This document shows, in pieces, positions 11,448 through 24,039 of a DNA stretch of 64,000 nucleotides; the first letter of the stretch is position 1; the number at the start of each line of letters is the position of its first letter. The notes under the pieces were generated by a model. The model had not been told where the DNA came from, did not search any database, and saw only the letters and a program-made list of their open reading frames with translations. The DNA comes from Peronospora farinosa (Eukaryota > Oomycota > Peronosporomycetes > Peronosporales > Peronosporaceae). The stretch lies in NCBI GenBank assembly GCA_947646735.1, contig CANTFK010000990.1, forward strand, positions 248,001-312,000, given 5' to 3'. A program made the position numbers and the translations under genes.

Positions 11448-11745
11448 AAGTCTAGACGGGCACTTCGCAATGAATCTGCCACGTACTACGCGGAGCACAC
11501 CTTCATATAGCGCGAGGAAGCGGTTGTTCCGTCTTACCTCCGTGTGCGGTGGTGGTGGTGCTGGTCGGCGCTAAGAAGCACTGTACCAACCGTTGCCGGT
11601 CGCTTTGAAGCGAGCCGCGCATCGAACTGCTAAGACAAGAGCTACACTTACGACACGCAGAAGCTTATTCAGCTTCTCGTGCGCAGTGTGCGATGTTAAG
11701 TAAACTCAAGTCTGACTATAGAGCTGAAACATGACCTGAGGTTGA
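11448..11745 (-). repeat. Family A 5' LTR fragment
   Basis: It begins TCTAGACGGGCAC next to a primer-binding-site complement (GTGCTACCA, then AG), and follows the family A LTR through the AAGCTT and GTGCGCAGTG blocks until about 11745. The distal (U3) part is absent. 11746-12280 shows no gene; it is the downstream flank of the acetyltransferase gene. Confidence 0.7.
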
Positions 11746-12280
11746 AGTTCTTGGCTATGGAAGGTGAATAGGAGGTATTGACATCTATTACGTTGTAGCG
11801 TTATTTAACCAGACGTGAGCTTCTGGCATCTCCAATTCTACATAACATGTACATTACTACAACTACATAAAGCAGGAGCTGGCAGGAAGTCGTGCATTTA
11901 GTATCTGGATTATAGCTTTTTGTCGCCATTGATCTTCCGTATTGATGCTGAGCCAGGTTGACCAAAACCTTTTCTCAGACCACAAACCTGTTGCATGGCG
12001 TCTTCCCTTGACATTTTAGATTCACGCCATGTAAAGCGCTATCGCTGTTTCTGCATTCTGGTTAAGTAGCAACGCAATCCTAAATCCTTTCATAGCTTAA
12101 GGCTTGAATGATCGTCATCAAGCACGAATTCATTACCAAAGTGAGTGACTCGAACTGCCACCTAATACAAAAGTGCCTATCCTATTTTTTCTATGCCTAC
12201 CTCCAAGATTACTTACTAGCTTTCTTCTCTTGCTAGCCTCTTTTCGCTCTTCATAATAACGTGTGAGATTATCAACCTGC

Positions 12281-15200
12281 CTACGAGGCTGCATCCTCTT
12301 CCTTTTCGACGGAAGGAGCTTCTGCGACGCTTGCGGGTGCCGTTATGGCAGCACCGGAGTCACTAGCTCCTTGCTGTTGAATCTGAACCTGTCGTGCCCG
12401 CTGTAGCTGTTGCTGTCGAGCTTGAGCTTGCGCTAGGAAATGGCGGCGGATGTCAGCACACCGAGGCACCTTACATACGGTGTATTCTTTGGTGCACTGC
12501 CGTGCATGCGCGGAGAGGAGTCCAATGATGCGCTTGCACAGTACGCAGGGTCCAGCAAGTCGCTGTTCACAAATTGCGCCATGTTTAAGCATGGCTTGCA
12601 TGCGATTGCAGTTGAAGAATGCGCAATTAGGCACCGTGCAACTGCTCGCGTGCTCCAGCTGTAGCAGGAGTTGCGGGTCGATATTGTGAATCCGTCGTTT
12701 CTTGGATGCATCGCCATCGTTTGCACTGCCATTTGAGCCAGTCCCAGCCGCTGAATCAGCTGCAGTACTTGTTTCGGCGGAATCAACGTTACCTTCCGTC
12801 AAAGCAGGATCTGCGCCCGCCACCGTAGGTGCTGCTGCGTCCTCAGTTTTTACAAATAAGGAAGCTGTTGACGTCGCTACCAAGGAAACCTGGTTTAGCT
12901 TCCGCTTGCGAGAGCTGTCCACTTTCTTCCCAACCCCTCTCACGCCTTTAACATGCTTTGCACGCTTCAAATCGGAGCTACCTGCTTCGTGTTTGATGGA
13001 ACGGCCACACGCACCCCCACTAGTTACAACACCCTTGATGTTCGTACTGGCTGTCTCGCTGGACACCTCGTTGCCAGGTTTCGGGATGGCAACCACCTTG
13101 AACAAATGTAACTGGTGATCATGCTTTGTTTTCGTATGGCACGCGTCACAAAGATTGAACACTGGACAGATCGAGCAATTCCAGCGATTACCACTCAGCA
13201 GTGTCGTCTTGCAGTTCGAACAGCTGAACGTGAAACCAGTCGTACCCTGGTTAAACAAGTGGTAGAGCACCATCATCGACGAGTGTTTTGCCCGCCGAAT
13301 CTGGTCAAACTGGCAGTGGTTATTTTGGCAATACAACAGGAAGGCCTCGCGCGTATCAAAGATCTCACACGGCATGATCACATCGTCCAAGTCGTCACCT
13401 ATCACGCGTCTAACCTTCTTCTTTTGCGCTACAGGTTTCGCATCCTTCGTCTTTTCTGTCATTTCACCACCATATTTCTCTAAACTTGGCTCGCTTCCCT
13501 TGTCCGTTGTCGAAGAAGCACTTTTGGTTGCTGCATCAGCCGCTTCTCCAGCTTCGATTTCAGCTTTGCTGTCAGGATTGTCATTGGCTGCTTCACCACT
13601 TGCTCCACTTACAGCAATCTCACCAGAAAAATCTCCGGTATCATCACTACTTTCTTTCGCCTTGTCCACGATTGCCGTCATCTCGTCAGATCTGTCTTCC
13701 TGCTTAACCTGGGTTTCATCCTCTACACCTTCCATAGGGTCGACAAACTTTAGAGTCAACTCAAACTTCATCTCCTGCAAATCCAGTTCGGCAAGCTCAG
13801 CAGCGGCTACCTTTCCGTTTAGCTGGAAGATCCTCTCACTCAAATCCTTTGCACGCTTTGCACAATTGCCAGACACCTCCACACGATACAGTAGCTGGGT
13901 TTTGTTGGTTTCGTAACAGGAACCACAGTAAAAATAATGATAGTGGCGTGGTGGCGAACTGCGGAAGCTCGACGAAGAAGACCGGGACTTCTTAGCGGTT
14001 TCCAGCAAATTATTAACAGAGGCAGGAGGAGAAATGGTTTTCAGCTCCCAGTAGCCTTCGTGGACCATCGGCACACCGCACTTGTGACACTTTGGATGTA
14101 AGTCTACCACAAAGAAGTCGTCTTTTTGTGGCTCAAGAATGCCCTTTAGCTTCTGCATGAGCGGATCATTGTTGATCACGTTTTTCGAACCGCTTGAAGA
14201 ACGCGACGAGTTACTGCCCTTCTTTGAGCGTGCCTTCGAGGCGCTGCTTCGCGTCACCGATGGTTCAGTGGCGAAGTTGCTGCGCTTGCTTTTGTTCTTC
14301 TGGCTCGCATTAGGTGTTGTCGCTCCTTTTTTTGACGCCAAAAATTTAGAGTCACCTCTTCCGTCAACTGCTATGCCATTTTCATTGCTGGCCTCACTTG
14401 GTGAAGGAGATCGAGAAATAGGTGTCTTGGAATCATTAGCTGATGTACTTGCGCCACTGGCGCTAGCCCCATTGGCATCAACAGTATCTGACGTTCCCGA
14501 TTTCGCTCGATTACCATTGTCTTTTTCTTCGAGCTGCTTTATGAGATCCTCAGCAAGTCGTGGCCAGTAATCACCTTCAAAATAGGGCAGCTCATGAGCT
14601 GCTTTCTTCTTCATGTAATATTCCGCGTAAAGATTGGAGATATTAGCGACGAGCCCATCGCGTTTAGCTTGCACCAAGAGTTTCTGGTACCATTGACGCA
14701 GACGCGCCGCTTTCGGAATTTTTTGATTATCTGGTTTGCAAAAAAAGATGTAGTCATCACCCTTCAGCGGTGGACAAGACCAAATGTGGCACGTGTGAAA
14801 GCCACGATTTTTGCAGTCCTCGAGAAAGCCTAACATCACTTGTTGATGCATTAACGTGCGCAGCTTCTTCGGTTGAAAATAATTGACCGAGTCCAGATAT
14901 GATACGTACACACGCCCAGCATTTGGCGAAAAAGAGCTAGGGCCATATTCCTGTACATAGAGCGTGAAGATTAGCACATCCACGCCATCTAATTCTTGGA
15001 AGACACATATGCATCGCGATCGATAGGTCAACTGCAATGATAAAGGCAACGAAGCAGGTGCAGCAACCTTCTTGTAGCCAACAGAGGATGTTGATCGTGG
15101 ACGTTTCAATGATTTCGTCTGCCCACTAACAGCCCCAGCCGCACCATATTCAGTATGATTCGTATTTCCATACTTCGTTGCTAGCAACTTGCCCATCCTT

Positions 15201-18200
15201 GGCTTGATTTGCACTTGCTTATCGATGCTGAGAACCTCACGAATTGTTATTCCAAACTGGGTATCAGATGCAGTTTCCTTGGGACCGCTCGAAAACCCAA
15301 TACTGTCGGAGTTACCCATGTTACCCATACGCACAGCTTCGTCTTTGCCTGCCTTTTCGATGGACTCCAGCACGCGAGTCTCGATGAGCTTTGCCATTCG
15401 TGTGATTGGTAGCCGTTTGGCCTTTAGGCCATTTTCTAGTGACGGTTTCACGCCAGCTGCGCGTTGTTTCTTTACACAGATTGGACACACGAACGGTTCT
15501 TGCTCACCGGAAATCGCATGATTTCGTTCATTAAACAAAGCACAAATTTGGTGATACCACAGTTTGCACGAATCGCACTCTACCCACGGTTCTTCAGCAA
15601 CCTCACTGTTCTTTCGCTTCAAAAGCGACGATTTCTTCAAAACTCCATCGAAGGGGACCATGCCGGCACCGGGAGGATGTGCCACTTCTGTTGCTGCACT
15701 TGATAATTGGGGCAAAAGCGACATGTCGATGGGACCTTCTTTCATCTGTTTGTAGCAAGTTGAACACCAGTGGTGTTCTCCCCGAGGATCACTATAGTAG
15801 TGAGTATGTCTCCGAATACGACCAGCACAAGGTCCGCTGCAGAAGAGCATGCACGGTGCAAACTTAAACGAGTCTCCCCCACATAATTGACACATCTCTT
15901 CACGGCGCTGTTCACAGCGCTTAAAAAGCTGCTTTTCCAGCTGGTTTTTAAATGCTGCCAACGACTTGTTAAACGAAGCAAGCAGCTGTTTCGCTGCAAT
16001 GTTGAATTTGTTTGTGCTGCTATTGTATGCAATGCAGTTTTCGAAGACCAAGCGTACATCCCCCGCAAATGCTTCAACGCTATTGTAGTGCTCACTTTCC
16101 AACCGCTTTTTGATTGTACCGAGATCCATAGGGCACTTGATAATATCAAAGTAGTCTGGAATGTTCCACTGCACGGGATCCACAGGATTGTTAAATGTCC
16201 ACCCGTACTCACTGTCCATAAGCTTTGTCAGCAGTGGCATTAGTCGGCTTTTCAGCTCTCCAATCGATATGTGTCCACAAAAATTAAACCTAAGCGAGCG
16301 AATGTGCTCATCCAGCTGACCACCCGTCATTGAATCTAAGAAAGAAATATCTTGGTGCGAAACATGATGCTCACTACGTAGTTCCGTCTGAGTGCCACGA
16401 ACAATAAGGCCATTGGGCATCATGGGCTGCACGGCTCCTGCCGTTGTCGAAGCAGCAACAGGTCCAGTAAGCCCTGTCGCCGACGCCGCTGCTGCTGCCT
16501 TCGCTTGAGCGCGAGCCTTCGCAATTTTGGCCTGCTCTTTGCGGCGAAGCTTTTTCTCTTTCTCAGTTTGAAGTTTCAGAGGTTTTTTCTTCATCTCCTC
16601 CAACAAACCCGCTTCCTTGACATTTGTCAAGCTGGACTCACTGGAAGTCGTGTGGCCTTGACTAGCCACCGTGCCACCGACAGGTGCTTCCTTGGCCTTC
16701 ACATTCGCTTGGTGTGCACCACCTGTCACATCGCCTCCAGCTCCTGCTTGCGCACCAGAAGATGAGACCCCTGCAGTGGTAGTATTCATAATCTTGATTA
16801 ATCCGCGCACACCATCTGGACACTGACTTGCCACCAACTGAAGTTCAGCAGGATTCCCACGGCAAGAGTCTACCACTTTAATAGCCTTCCGCACTGGACC
16901 ACATACTTCACAAATCATCTTATTGCACTGTTTGAAATGCGAAAGCACGTAGCGTGATGAAATGCAATGGTCCGTTCGACACTGTCGCTGATGGCAATCG
17001 CAGATGTGCTTCCAAAGCACTTTCATTCCGGCGCAATACGGGAGAATACATTGCTGCGCTGTACAAGTACTGGCGTGACGTAGCATGCAAAGCCGTTCCT
17101 GCTGCCGTCGAAGCACCAGTTGCTGCTCATTCTCGTTCATTGGAGGCCGGATAGCGCTGCACACATCACATTGTAGATTACGGCATTTTCGAAAATGCGA
17201 GAGCAACTGCCGAGTTGACTTGCACCCTAGCGTTGTGCACTGTGCGTTTGCACAACGCGACACATGTGAAAGTAATGCCTTTGTGCGGCTGCAATAATCG
17301 ATCGTACATTCTCCCGTCGTACACGTTCGCGCGTGCTTCAACTGAATTAGTCGCCGCTTCAGTTCTTCCCGCTTCTGAGCGATTGACACTTCATTCATTT
17401 GGATCATTCCAGGCGCAATTCCGTTGCTAGTCGTACCAGCGGTTAGCGTAGTGGCCGTGGCGCTTGTCAGCACATTAGTACCAGCTTGCAGATGGGCAGC
17501 GCTAACCGTTCCATTTAATTGCTGCTGTTGAAGCTGCTGGAGCTGCTGCATACGCCTGAGCTGCTGCATTTGCTGAATTTGTTGGATCTGCTGAATCTGT
17601 GGGCCCGTCAAATTCATTTCGTGGTACATGTTCGTTCCAGCAGCAGTCGCTGGAGCAGCACTAGCCAGTGTTGGAGATGGCTGAACAAGACATGCCGACG
17701 ACGCACCACTAGCGCTTATCTCTGGCGGCATGCTCAATGGAATCGCGCTATACGAACCCGATCCGATACCACCACCAACGACGACCGGTGAAGCAGTTGT
17801 TGGTGTCATGTTCACAAAGTTGTTTCCACTTGCAGTATTCAAACCCCCAGTTGGCGTTGTTGCAACTTGTAGTTCAGATTCCGGCATCGAAAGTGGTTGA
17901 TCATTCACTCCATTGGCCATTTCATTTGCCTCGCGCTCCAGCTCGTCCAATATCGAATTAGATGCTCCGCCTGATCCAATGCTGGGATTTGAACCGGTAA
18001 TACCTGGAGTTGGATTTACTGCATTCAAGGATCGAGGAGTTTTTACCGTCATTTGTGACATATTCAGCGGCATCTGAAGTGGCTGAGACATGGAGCCCTG
18101 GGTCATACCCGTAGATGATCCGGGAAATGGGACAGCCTGAAAGTTTGCTCGTTGATTATGCAGTGCTGCAGCCATTTGCTGCTGCTGTTGTCTCTGAAGT

Positions 18201-19009
18201 AGCGCTATTTGTCGCTGTTGCAGCAATTGAACTTGCGTTTGTTGCTGCGCAGAATCTGTAGATGCTTTTTGCCCTTGCAGCTGCTGCTGTTGCTGTAGCC
18301 TTGTCTGTTGCTGCTGCATTTGCCGCCGCCTTGAATTGTCAAGAGCGTGCTGCAGCCGTGCCTTTAAAGTCTGCACGTTGCTGTATTCTTGTTTCGATGG
18401 CGCTCCCATGTAAAGCGTATGTTCTAATCTCCTCGCGATTTCTCGGGGATTGTAATTAGCGGAAGCCGGTCTGTTGGCACTCTTCATTATTAACGTCAAG
18501 CTACACACGATCACAACCAGCTCAGCAACGTTCAGTCATAATGTACATCCACCAGTCAGGCATTATCAACTCCTGCTTCAGTACGCACATGATTCGTGCA
18601 ATTTGCTGTCGAGCGCCTCGATCGGCGTCCTTGTCCCTCCAATCTGGTGTTGTCCCGACAGAAGTGCCAGAAATGGCTCCAGCTAAATTCACTGCAGTGG
18701 CATTAGTCGTGTTGACACTTCCTGTAGCCATGACTGCACTTAAACTTGCTGTAGACACTGAAGCTTCTTCCGTGCTTGGATTCATGTTCTGTGTCTGCGC
18801 AAAAAAGCAGATAAAGATCACACAAAATTCCCCCAAAAATTAGGACTGGCATCTTGTCTCCTTTTTCAAATCATAAAAAAGTATATAAATAAAAACATGC
18901 AACGTACGTTGCTTATTGTCGTAGAAGAAGTAGAATCAGAATGATCAACAACGGTCGGTTTTGGTGCATACTGAGAAACAGGGGGCATAGAGTGCTGGGG
19001 AAGGGACAT
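12281..19009 (-). CDS. CBP/p300-type histone acetyltransferase (KAT11 family)
   Basis: This is predicted to acetylate histones as a transcriptional co-activator in the nucleus. I model three exons: 19009-18908, 18794-18547 and 18470-12281, with GT-AG introns of 113 and 76 bases, giving 2,179 residues in frame throughout. The ATG at 19009 has an in-frame stop just upstream. The first splice gives a helix region with IARIMCVLKQE and IARRLEHTLY that resembles a KIX-like start. Approximate order: Gln-rich 120-440, two TAZ-type zinc clusters 490-650, bromodomain 850-965 (PDYFDIIKCPMDLGT), PHD-type finger 1073-1120, KAT11 catalytic core 1180-1410 (VYVSYLDSV, HIWSCPPLKGDDYIF), ZZ finger 1840-1905 and TAZ2 2045-2130. 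The large exon alone would begin with GTG, which supports the spliced start. Exon borders are read by eye. Confidence 0.9.
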
Positions 19010-19812
19010 GAGCTAATTGAATTGTCTTGTGGTCTCTTTTCTTCCACCTGTCGCGCTCTCTCTGGTAGCACTTGCAACCCACTGGCTGTAACAAAGCTTT
19101 CCAAAGCTCCGGTCAAGCTTCAAAGCAGTCGAAACCTTTGATAAAGCTCTTTTAGTCTTAAATAGTTCCACCGGTGCAATTCTTCTGGCAGATACATTTA
19201 CAATTCGTTAGTTGAATAGTTCGACAATACATGTTCCCACTACTTAAGTTCTTTTAACTAGACAGAAGCCAGTTTTAATGCTAATATAAATTACCGAAAA
19301 GACGGTAATTTATTTTAGCTAGCCAAAGTGCACGGCTTCTAGACACTCAAATTGAGCGCAGGAAGCTGGAAATAGTGCCCCAGAGCTCAATGAGGTCAAC
19401 ATTTTTACTGTTGAGAGGCTATAGGCACATTAAAAGCCTAGTTCTACAAGGGTGATTATACCCCCCCTTAAATAAATTACGGATTTCTTACCTTGATCGT
19501 ATGAAGGCCACAAGTGAGAACACGACGCAAGAATGACCTGAGATGAAGAAGGAGATACGTAAATGATAGTTTTCCAGATTAGATTACAATCTGCTAGTGA
19601 CAACTCACAGGCCAAGGGGGCCCGCAAGTGACTGTTGCGGCCGTGTCTTCCGCTCAGAATGGAGAAGAAAAAGAGAAAGAGTGATGGTCACTCGATTGGG
19701 GGGCGGCGATGGGATCAATTTTGACTTGATTTTTGTAAGCACTTGGATAAAAGGGGCTCAAGCAACCTTCACGTAACATTCCTACCATCTCGACAATCAT
19801 TTTAGTACGACC
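19010..19812. promoter_or_regulatory. Shared divergent promoter region, CBP/p300 and SMYD genes
   Basis: About 800 bases separate two head-to-head chromatin-modifier genes. It holds no ORF of note. A perfect 10-base-pair stem (TAAATTACCG / CGGTAATTTA, 19287-19312, 6-base loop) sits in the middle. TCATTTTAG at about 19796 is a weak initiator-like match 17 bases before the SMYD start codon. Confidence 0.4.
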
Positions 19813-21397
19813 ATGAAGATGCGCATCGTCAGCGACGGTTTGGTGACGGATGTCTCGGGGGACCACGGGCGACGTGTTGAGGCGTCGATTGATCTTTCTC
19901 CTGGTGATCTGGTGCTTCGAGTCTCACCTTACGCTGCTGTGCTTTTGCCGGAGCTCTGGGGCTCGCATTGCCACAAGTGTTTTGACTCAAAGATACGTCT
20001 TAGTCGCTGTAGTCGCTGCCAGACCGCGTTCTATTGTACGTATTTGATCGTAGCTATTCGATTTTGCTAGATATTAAATTTAACAATCTAATGTGATTAT
20101 AAGGCTCTACAACCTGTCAACTAAAAGACTGGCAAGAAAACCATCGTAGAGAATGTCAAAATCTGAAACAATTGGCACAGCTTGGATTACGAAGTGATCA
20201 AGTGATGGATGTGGTCTTAGTAGGGCGTGTATTAAGACGCAGCAATGGAGAAACACTGGAATCGACAAAGCTAGTGTGGTACACCCAAGACATGGAAGAC
20301 CACGAGCTGATGTTATTGGCTGCTTTGGCCCAAAAACTTGAATTTGTAAATCGTGAATTGTTTACCATGGACGAGATCGTGCGAATGTTGAGTCGATTTC
20401 GCAATAATAATTTTTCCATTTGCGACGAATTATTGCTGGAATTGGGTGCAGGCTGTTATTTATTGGGGGCAATGATTAATCATAGCTGCAATCCCAATTG
20501 TATTGTCACGTACGTGCATAACATATGTGATGGTAGAGAAAGAATGAGCTGATTTTGTGACGTTTGTTTTTTGTTGTAGATTTGTTCCCAAGACTCTTGA
20601 TATGGAGATTCGAGCAATGAAACCAATCAAATCGGGTGAAGAAATCACGCAAACGTATGGTAAGTATTCGTAACAATAGTCAGCTTTTGTGCTTAGCTCT
20701 AACCTTAATAAATGTATTGTAATCTTTGATGATGATCTTTTCTACAGTTGACATTGCGCTGCCACGCCGTATGAGGCAACAGCGACTACAGAGGAAGTAT
20801 CATTTCTGCTGTGAATGTACTCGTTGCTTACAACCTCTTAAAGATCCTCAAAGTCTGGATGCTTTCCTCGATGCGGACATTGATGGCGTCCCACAAAAGC
20901 TATGGACGGAGAAACGCCAGGATGAAGTGGAGCAGGCACTAAAGGAAGCCAGTTGTGTCACTATTCGTGCTGCCAAAGAGGCGAACCTTTCTGCACAACA
21001 ACAACAACAATGCATTGACGCACTGGCGAAACTGGCTGAACATCAGAATAGTATTCTCCACCGTGACAGTATAGCGCGGCTGCAGACGCTTTCTGCGCTC
21101 TTTAGTGCTGCAATGGAGCGTGGAAGTATAGACGAAGCGAGTACGTACGGAGAGCGCATACTGGAATTTTACAAGCGCGTTTACAATTCAAACCACCCGG
21201 TGACCGGACTTCATCTGTTTACCCTTGGTGATCTCTATGATCAACTGACACAAACTGGATCTGGAGGCGTTAATTGCAAGGCAAAGTCATTGGAGTACCT
21301 GGCAGAGGCGCAGCGTATTCTTCGAATCACGCATGGCAAACACCACCGTTTTGTAAAGATGCTCGCAGATAGATTAGAGACGTCATCACCGCGATAA
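19813..21397 (+). CDS. SMYD-type SET/MYND domain lysine methyltransferase
   Basis: This is a predicted protein-lysine methyltransferase. I model four exons: 19813-20035, 20104-20509, 20580-20659 and 20748-21397, with GT-AG introns of 68, 70 and 88 bases, giving 452 residues. The first splice rebuilds the MYND zinc finger (CHKC, CSRCQTAFYC, then STTCQLKDWQENHRREC). The SET signature NHSCNPNC ends exon 2, exon 3 carries GEEITQTY, and exon 4 opens with the post-SET cysteines (FCCECTRC) and a helical C-terminal repeat region as in SMYD proteins. Each unspliced exon runs into stops inside the introns, which supports the model. Known substrates in the family include histones and non-histone proteins, and the substrate here is unknown. 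It is transcribed away from the CBP/p300 gene. Confidence 0.9.
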
Positions 21398-21889
21398 TTA
21401 AAAGCACTAATGCTATTGATAACGTTGAAGTTTGCTTCCTGAACAGTAAGGCCTTGTTACTGCAGATAGCTAATATCGCACAGTATTAGGTGTCTAAGCC
21501 ATGACTGCCTACCTTTGATGTTGAACTTGACAAGGTCCGATTAAGGAGCTGAGGAGCGGTGACGACAGTCATCACCCGCAAAAATTGTCACCTATTCACA
21601 TGAATATCATGTACACACATTTTTTATACTAAAGATATTGTAGCGAGCTCTACAAGGTCATTAACACCATAGACATCTCGTAAATAGCATTGACAGCGAC
21701 GTAAATTACTGTCTCTTTGACAGTCGGTATCATCTACTATGATATGTATGCAACCAGTTAGTGTCGTCACACGTCGCATGTTTTATCCTATCACTCAAAT
21801 ACTGAATATGCAAAGAAACAGGTAAATACTTCGATATTTTCAGCTTGAAAACTTAATTTTTGTCATTTTTCGAATAAACTTTTTTTTCA
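21398..21889. other. Intergenic region with initiator-like motif
   Basis: No gene is seen. TCATTTTTCGAA at 21863-21874, 16 bases before the RRM-protein start codon, resembles the oomycete initiator plus flanking element and is the likely transcription start. Confidence 0.4.
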
Positions 21890-22711
21890 ATGAATGTGGT
21901 GGCAGAGATCCAGCGTCTGAATGAGCGTGAGCTGGAGCTAAATGTGCCACTTTCTGGTTCCTGGCACCAGAAATACCGGACATCAGCATGGATTTTCATT
22001 GGTGGACTGCCTTTTGAGCTCTCTGAAGGCGACGTACTGTGTGTGTTGAGTCAATTTGGAGAAATTGAGGATATTCATTTGGTTCGTGATGGAAAAACGG
22101 GTAAATCCAAAGGGTTTTCGTTTATTAAGTATGAGGATCAACGCAGTACTATTTTGGCAGTGGACAATTTAAATGGGTCAAAGCTTTTGGATCGTGTGTT
22201 GAGAGTGGACCACGTGCTTAAGTATAAGTTGCCAAAAGAATTACAGGAAGACAGTGACTCAGAGGATGAAGAAATAGACAAAGCGAGACGACCGAGAGGA
22301 TTACCGGGTCATGCCTATGAGGGCAAAGAATTGGCTACCAAATTTGATTTACAGAAAGGGGTGGAGGTATTTGCAGCTCCCAAGGAGACATCGAAGGAAA
22401 AGAACAAGAGGAAAAAAGAATTCAAGAAGAAGAAAAAAGAGGTCAAGAAATTGAAAAAGATTGAACAAAAACAGCAGCAGATTTTTGAACAGGTGCAAAA
22501 GAGAAGACAGGAATTAAAATTGAAGGAAGAGAGAGAAGCAGTGCAAGGAGACGAGATGGATGTCGGGGCACCATCCAGTGCGACGGGATGGAGAGGGAGA
22601 TTGGAACCTTCTGCACCACGACCAAGACATAATGGTGATAGAAAACAGCACAATGAGGGACGAAAGACACAGCAAGACAAGAGTTACGGGGGCATGCGTC
22701 GCATACGCTGA
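21890..22711 (+). CDS. RBMX2: RBMX2/Ist3-like spliceosomal RRM protein
   Basis: This is predicted to be a component of the U2 snRNP-associated RES (retention and splicing) complex, acting in pre-mRNA splicing. The 273-residue protein has one exon. Residues 1-30 carry the conserved lead-in (VVAEIQRLNERELEL). An RRM spans about 33-112 with RNP2 (WIFIGGLP) and RNP1 (SKGFSFIKY), followed by VLRVDHVLKYKLPK, which is typical of this family. The C-terminal half is highly charged (Lys/Glu-rich, 160-225) and ends Arg/Gly-rich. The first ATG is used and an initiator motif lies 16 bases upstream. It converges on the WD40 gene with an 80-base gap between stop codons. Confidence 0.9.
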   Translation: MNVVAEIQRLNERELELNVPLSGSWHQKYRTSAWIFIGGLPFELSEGDVLCVLSQFGEIEDIHLVRDGKTGKSKGFSFIKYEDQRSTILAVDNLNGSKLLDRVLRVDHVLKYKLPKELQEDSDSEDEEIDKARRPRGLPGHAYEGKELATKFDLQKGVEVFAAPKETSKEKNKRKKEFKKKKKEVKKLKKIEQKQQQIFEQVQKRRQELKLKEEREAVQGDEMDVGAPSSATGWRGRLEPSAPRPRHNGDRKQHNEGRKTQQDKSYGGMRRIR

Positions 22712-22791
22712 AATAGGAATTCATGATGATGTATAATCATGATCACTGCGACAAATTGTAAGGCTTTGTACCATGTATATGCTTTCCACTA

Positions 22792-24039
22792 TCAATCAGC
22801 AGGCTCGTTCGACGGTCCTTCAGAAGCATCGTGTTTGCTTTCATCCTGAGGCATTTGAAAGTCATACACCTCAAGCACATTTCGCACTTTCGAGTTGAGT
22901 TGTGTCTCTTTGGCCACTTCATTTCCATTGACAATGTCATCGTTCTCATCCTGCATATCTTCCGGCAAATTGTAGTGCCTTTGGCCGCTGCAAACAGCAA
23001 TCCTGGCTTTGGAGACGTCAGGGAAGAACGACACTCCATTGGCACAGTCAGGTAACCGAATACTCTCGTCCAACAGATCTCCAGTTAGCACATCATAAAG
23101 CATGACTCGACCATTGCGACTACCAGTAGCTAAATATCTCCCGCCGCAATGCAAATCAAATTCTATCCGTTGATTCGTGTCAGCTACACGGTTGAAGGAA
23201 TGCAAAATCTCATTCGTTGCACGTATATCCCAGCAATGAATCCGTGCATCGTGTCGCGCAGCCGTAAATAGGAACCGTCCACATGGAGAAAATCGTACTT
23301 GAGTAATTCCACGACCGTCATGATCGCGCAGTGTCAGTAGCTCTTCCCCCTCGTCCTCAGTGTACACACAAGTCGTTCCGCCATACGACCCCGCCGCATA
23401 AATCTTGGAATGATCAGGATTAAAATGCAGCGTACTAATCAACCCTCGCTGACCTTTACGAGAGCGTCGAGTCTTGCTTAATGGTCTGGCCCTAAAGTCT
23501 CTACTGGGTTGCGACAGATCAAAGAATCGAATGATCCGGTCAAAACCGGCAAAGAGCTTGGTAGCTGTAGAACTAAATGCCAGACTCTGAGCACTTGCTA
23601 GCTCATCCATATGGTCAAAAGCTCGATAAGAAGCTCGGAGTTCCCCCGTATAGGCGTCCCATAGATGTACTGGCTGGTCTTGACTGGTGCTTACAAAAAC
23701 ACACGAATTTGGATCACTGGACGACATGAGTGGATACCACTCGTAGTCGTACACTGTACCACCTTCTTTGGCTTGTAGTAGACTCGTACTGGAATGGGAC
23801 TTATCATGATTTAGTTCAAATAGACGAAGAATATGATCGTCACTACTGGTTAAGAGACAAAGACCATCAGGTGAGACTTTTATCCCTTTCGTGAAATTGT
23901 TGTTACAAGTGAAAGACACGGCGGAAAATTCATTAAATGCTCTGAATTGTACGTAGGGATGCATGGTGTCATTGTAGCTGAAACAATCGGGCTGTGTGAT
24001 AGAGGCTGAGTCATCAGCAGAGGGCGCTGACGTCTCCAT
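22792..24039 (-). CDS. WRAP53: WRAP53/TCAB1-like WD40 repeat protein
   Basis: In animals this family binds the CAB box of small Cajal-body RNAs and telomerase RNA and guides them to Cajal bodies; yeast Swt21 is related. Diagnostic blocks are DYEWYPLMSSSDPNSC, HLWDAYTGELRASYRAF, DRIIRFFDLSQPSRDF, YAAGSYGGTTCVY, GRGITQVRFSPCGRFLF, TNQRIEFDLHCGGRYLATGS and CANGVSFFP, in family order. Six or seven WD repeats cover residues 35-370, with an acidic tail. The frame is open back to 24084, but the codon there is GTG. I therefore place the start at the ATG at 24039 (415 residues). An upstream exon spliced at an AG after a T-rich tract near 24086 is also possible. 24085-24410 shows nothing recognisable. 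Confidence 0.88.
   Translation of the reverse strand: METSAPSADDSASITQPDCFSYNDTMHPYVQFRAFNEFSAVSFTCNNNFTKGIKVSPDGLCLLTSSDDHILRLFELNHDKSHSSTSLLQAKEGGTVYDYEWYPLMSSSDPNSCVFVSTSQDQPVHLWDAYTGELRASYRAFDHMDELASAQSLAFSSTATKLFAGFDRIIRFFDLSQPSRDFRARPLSKTRRSRKGQRGLISTLHFNPDHSKIYAAGSYGGTTCVYTEDEGEELLTLRDHDGRGITQVRFSPCGRFLFTAARHDARIHCWDIRATNEILHSFNRVADTNQRIEFDLHCGGRYLATGSRNGRVMLYDVLTGDLLDESIRLPDCANGVSFFPDVSKARIAVCSGQRHYNLPEDMQDENDDIVNGNEVAKETQLNSKVRNVLEVYDFQMPQDESKHDASEGPSNEPAD

Noticed and set aside
13374..13916. Ser/Ala/Leu-rich + strand ORF inside the CBP/p300 gene
   Set aside because: It is antisense to a low-complexity, acidic part of the acetyltransferase, which explains both its openness and its composition.
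22315..22680. Cys/Phe/Ser-rich minus-strand ORF within the RRM gene
   Set aside because: It is the complement of the Lys/Glu-rich tail codons and has no independent support.
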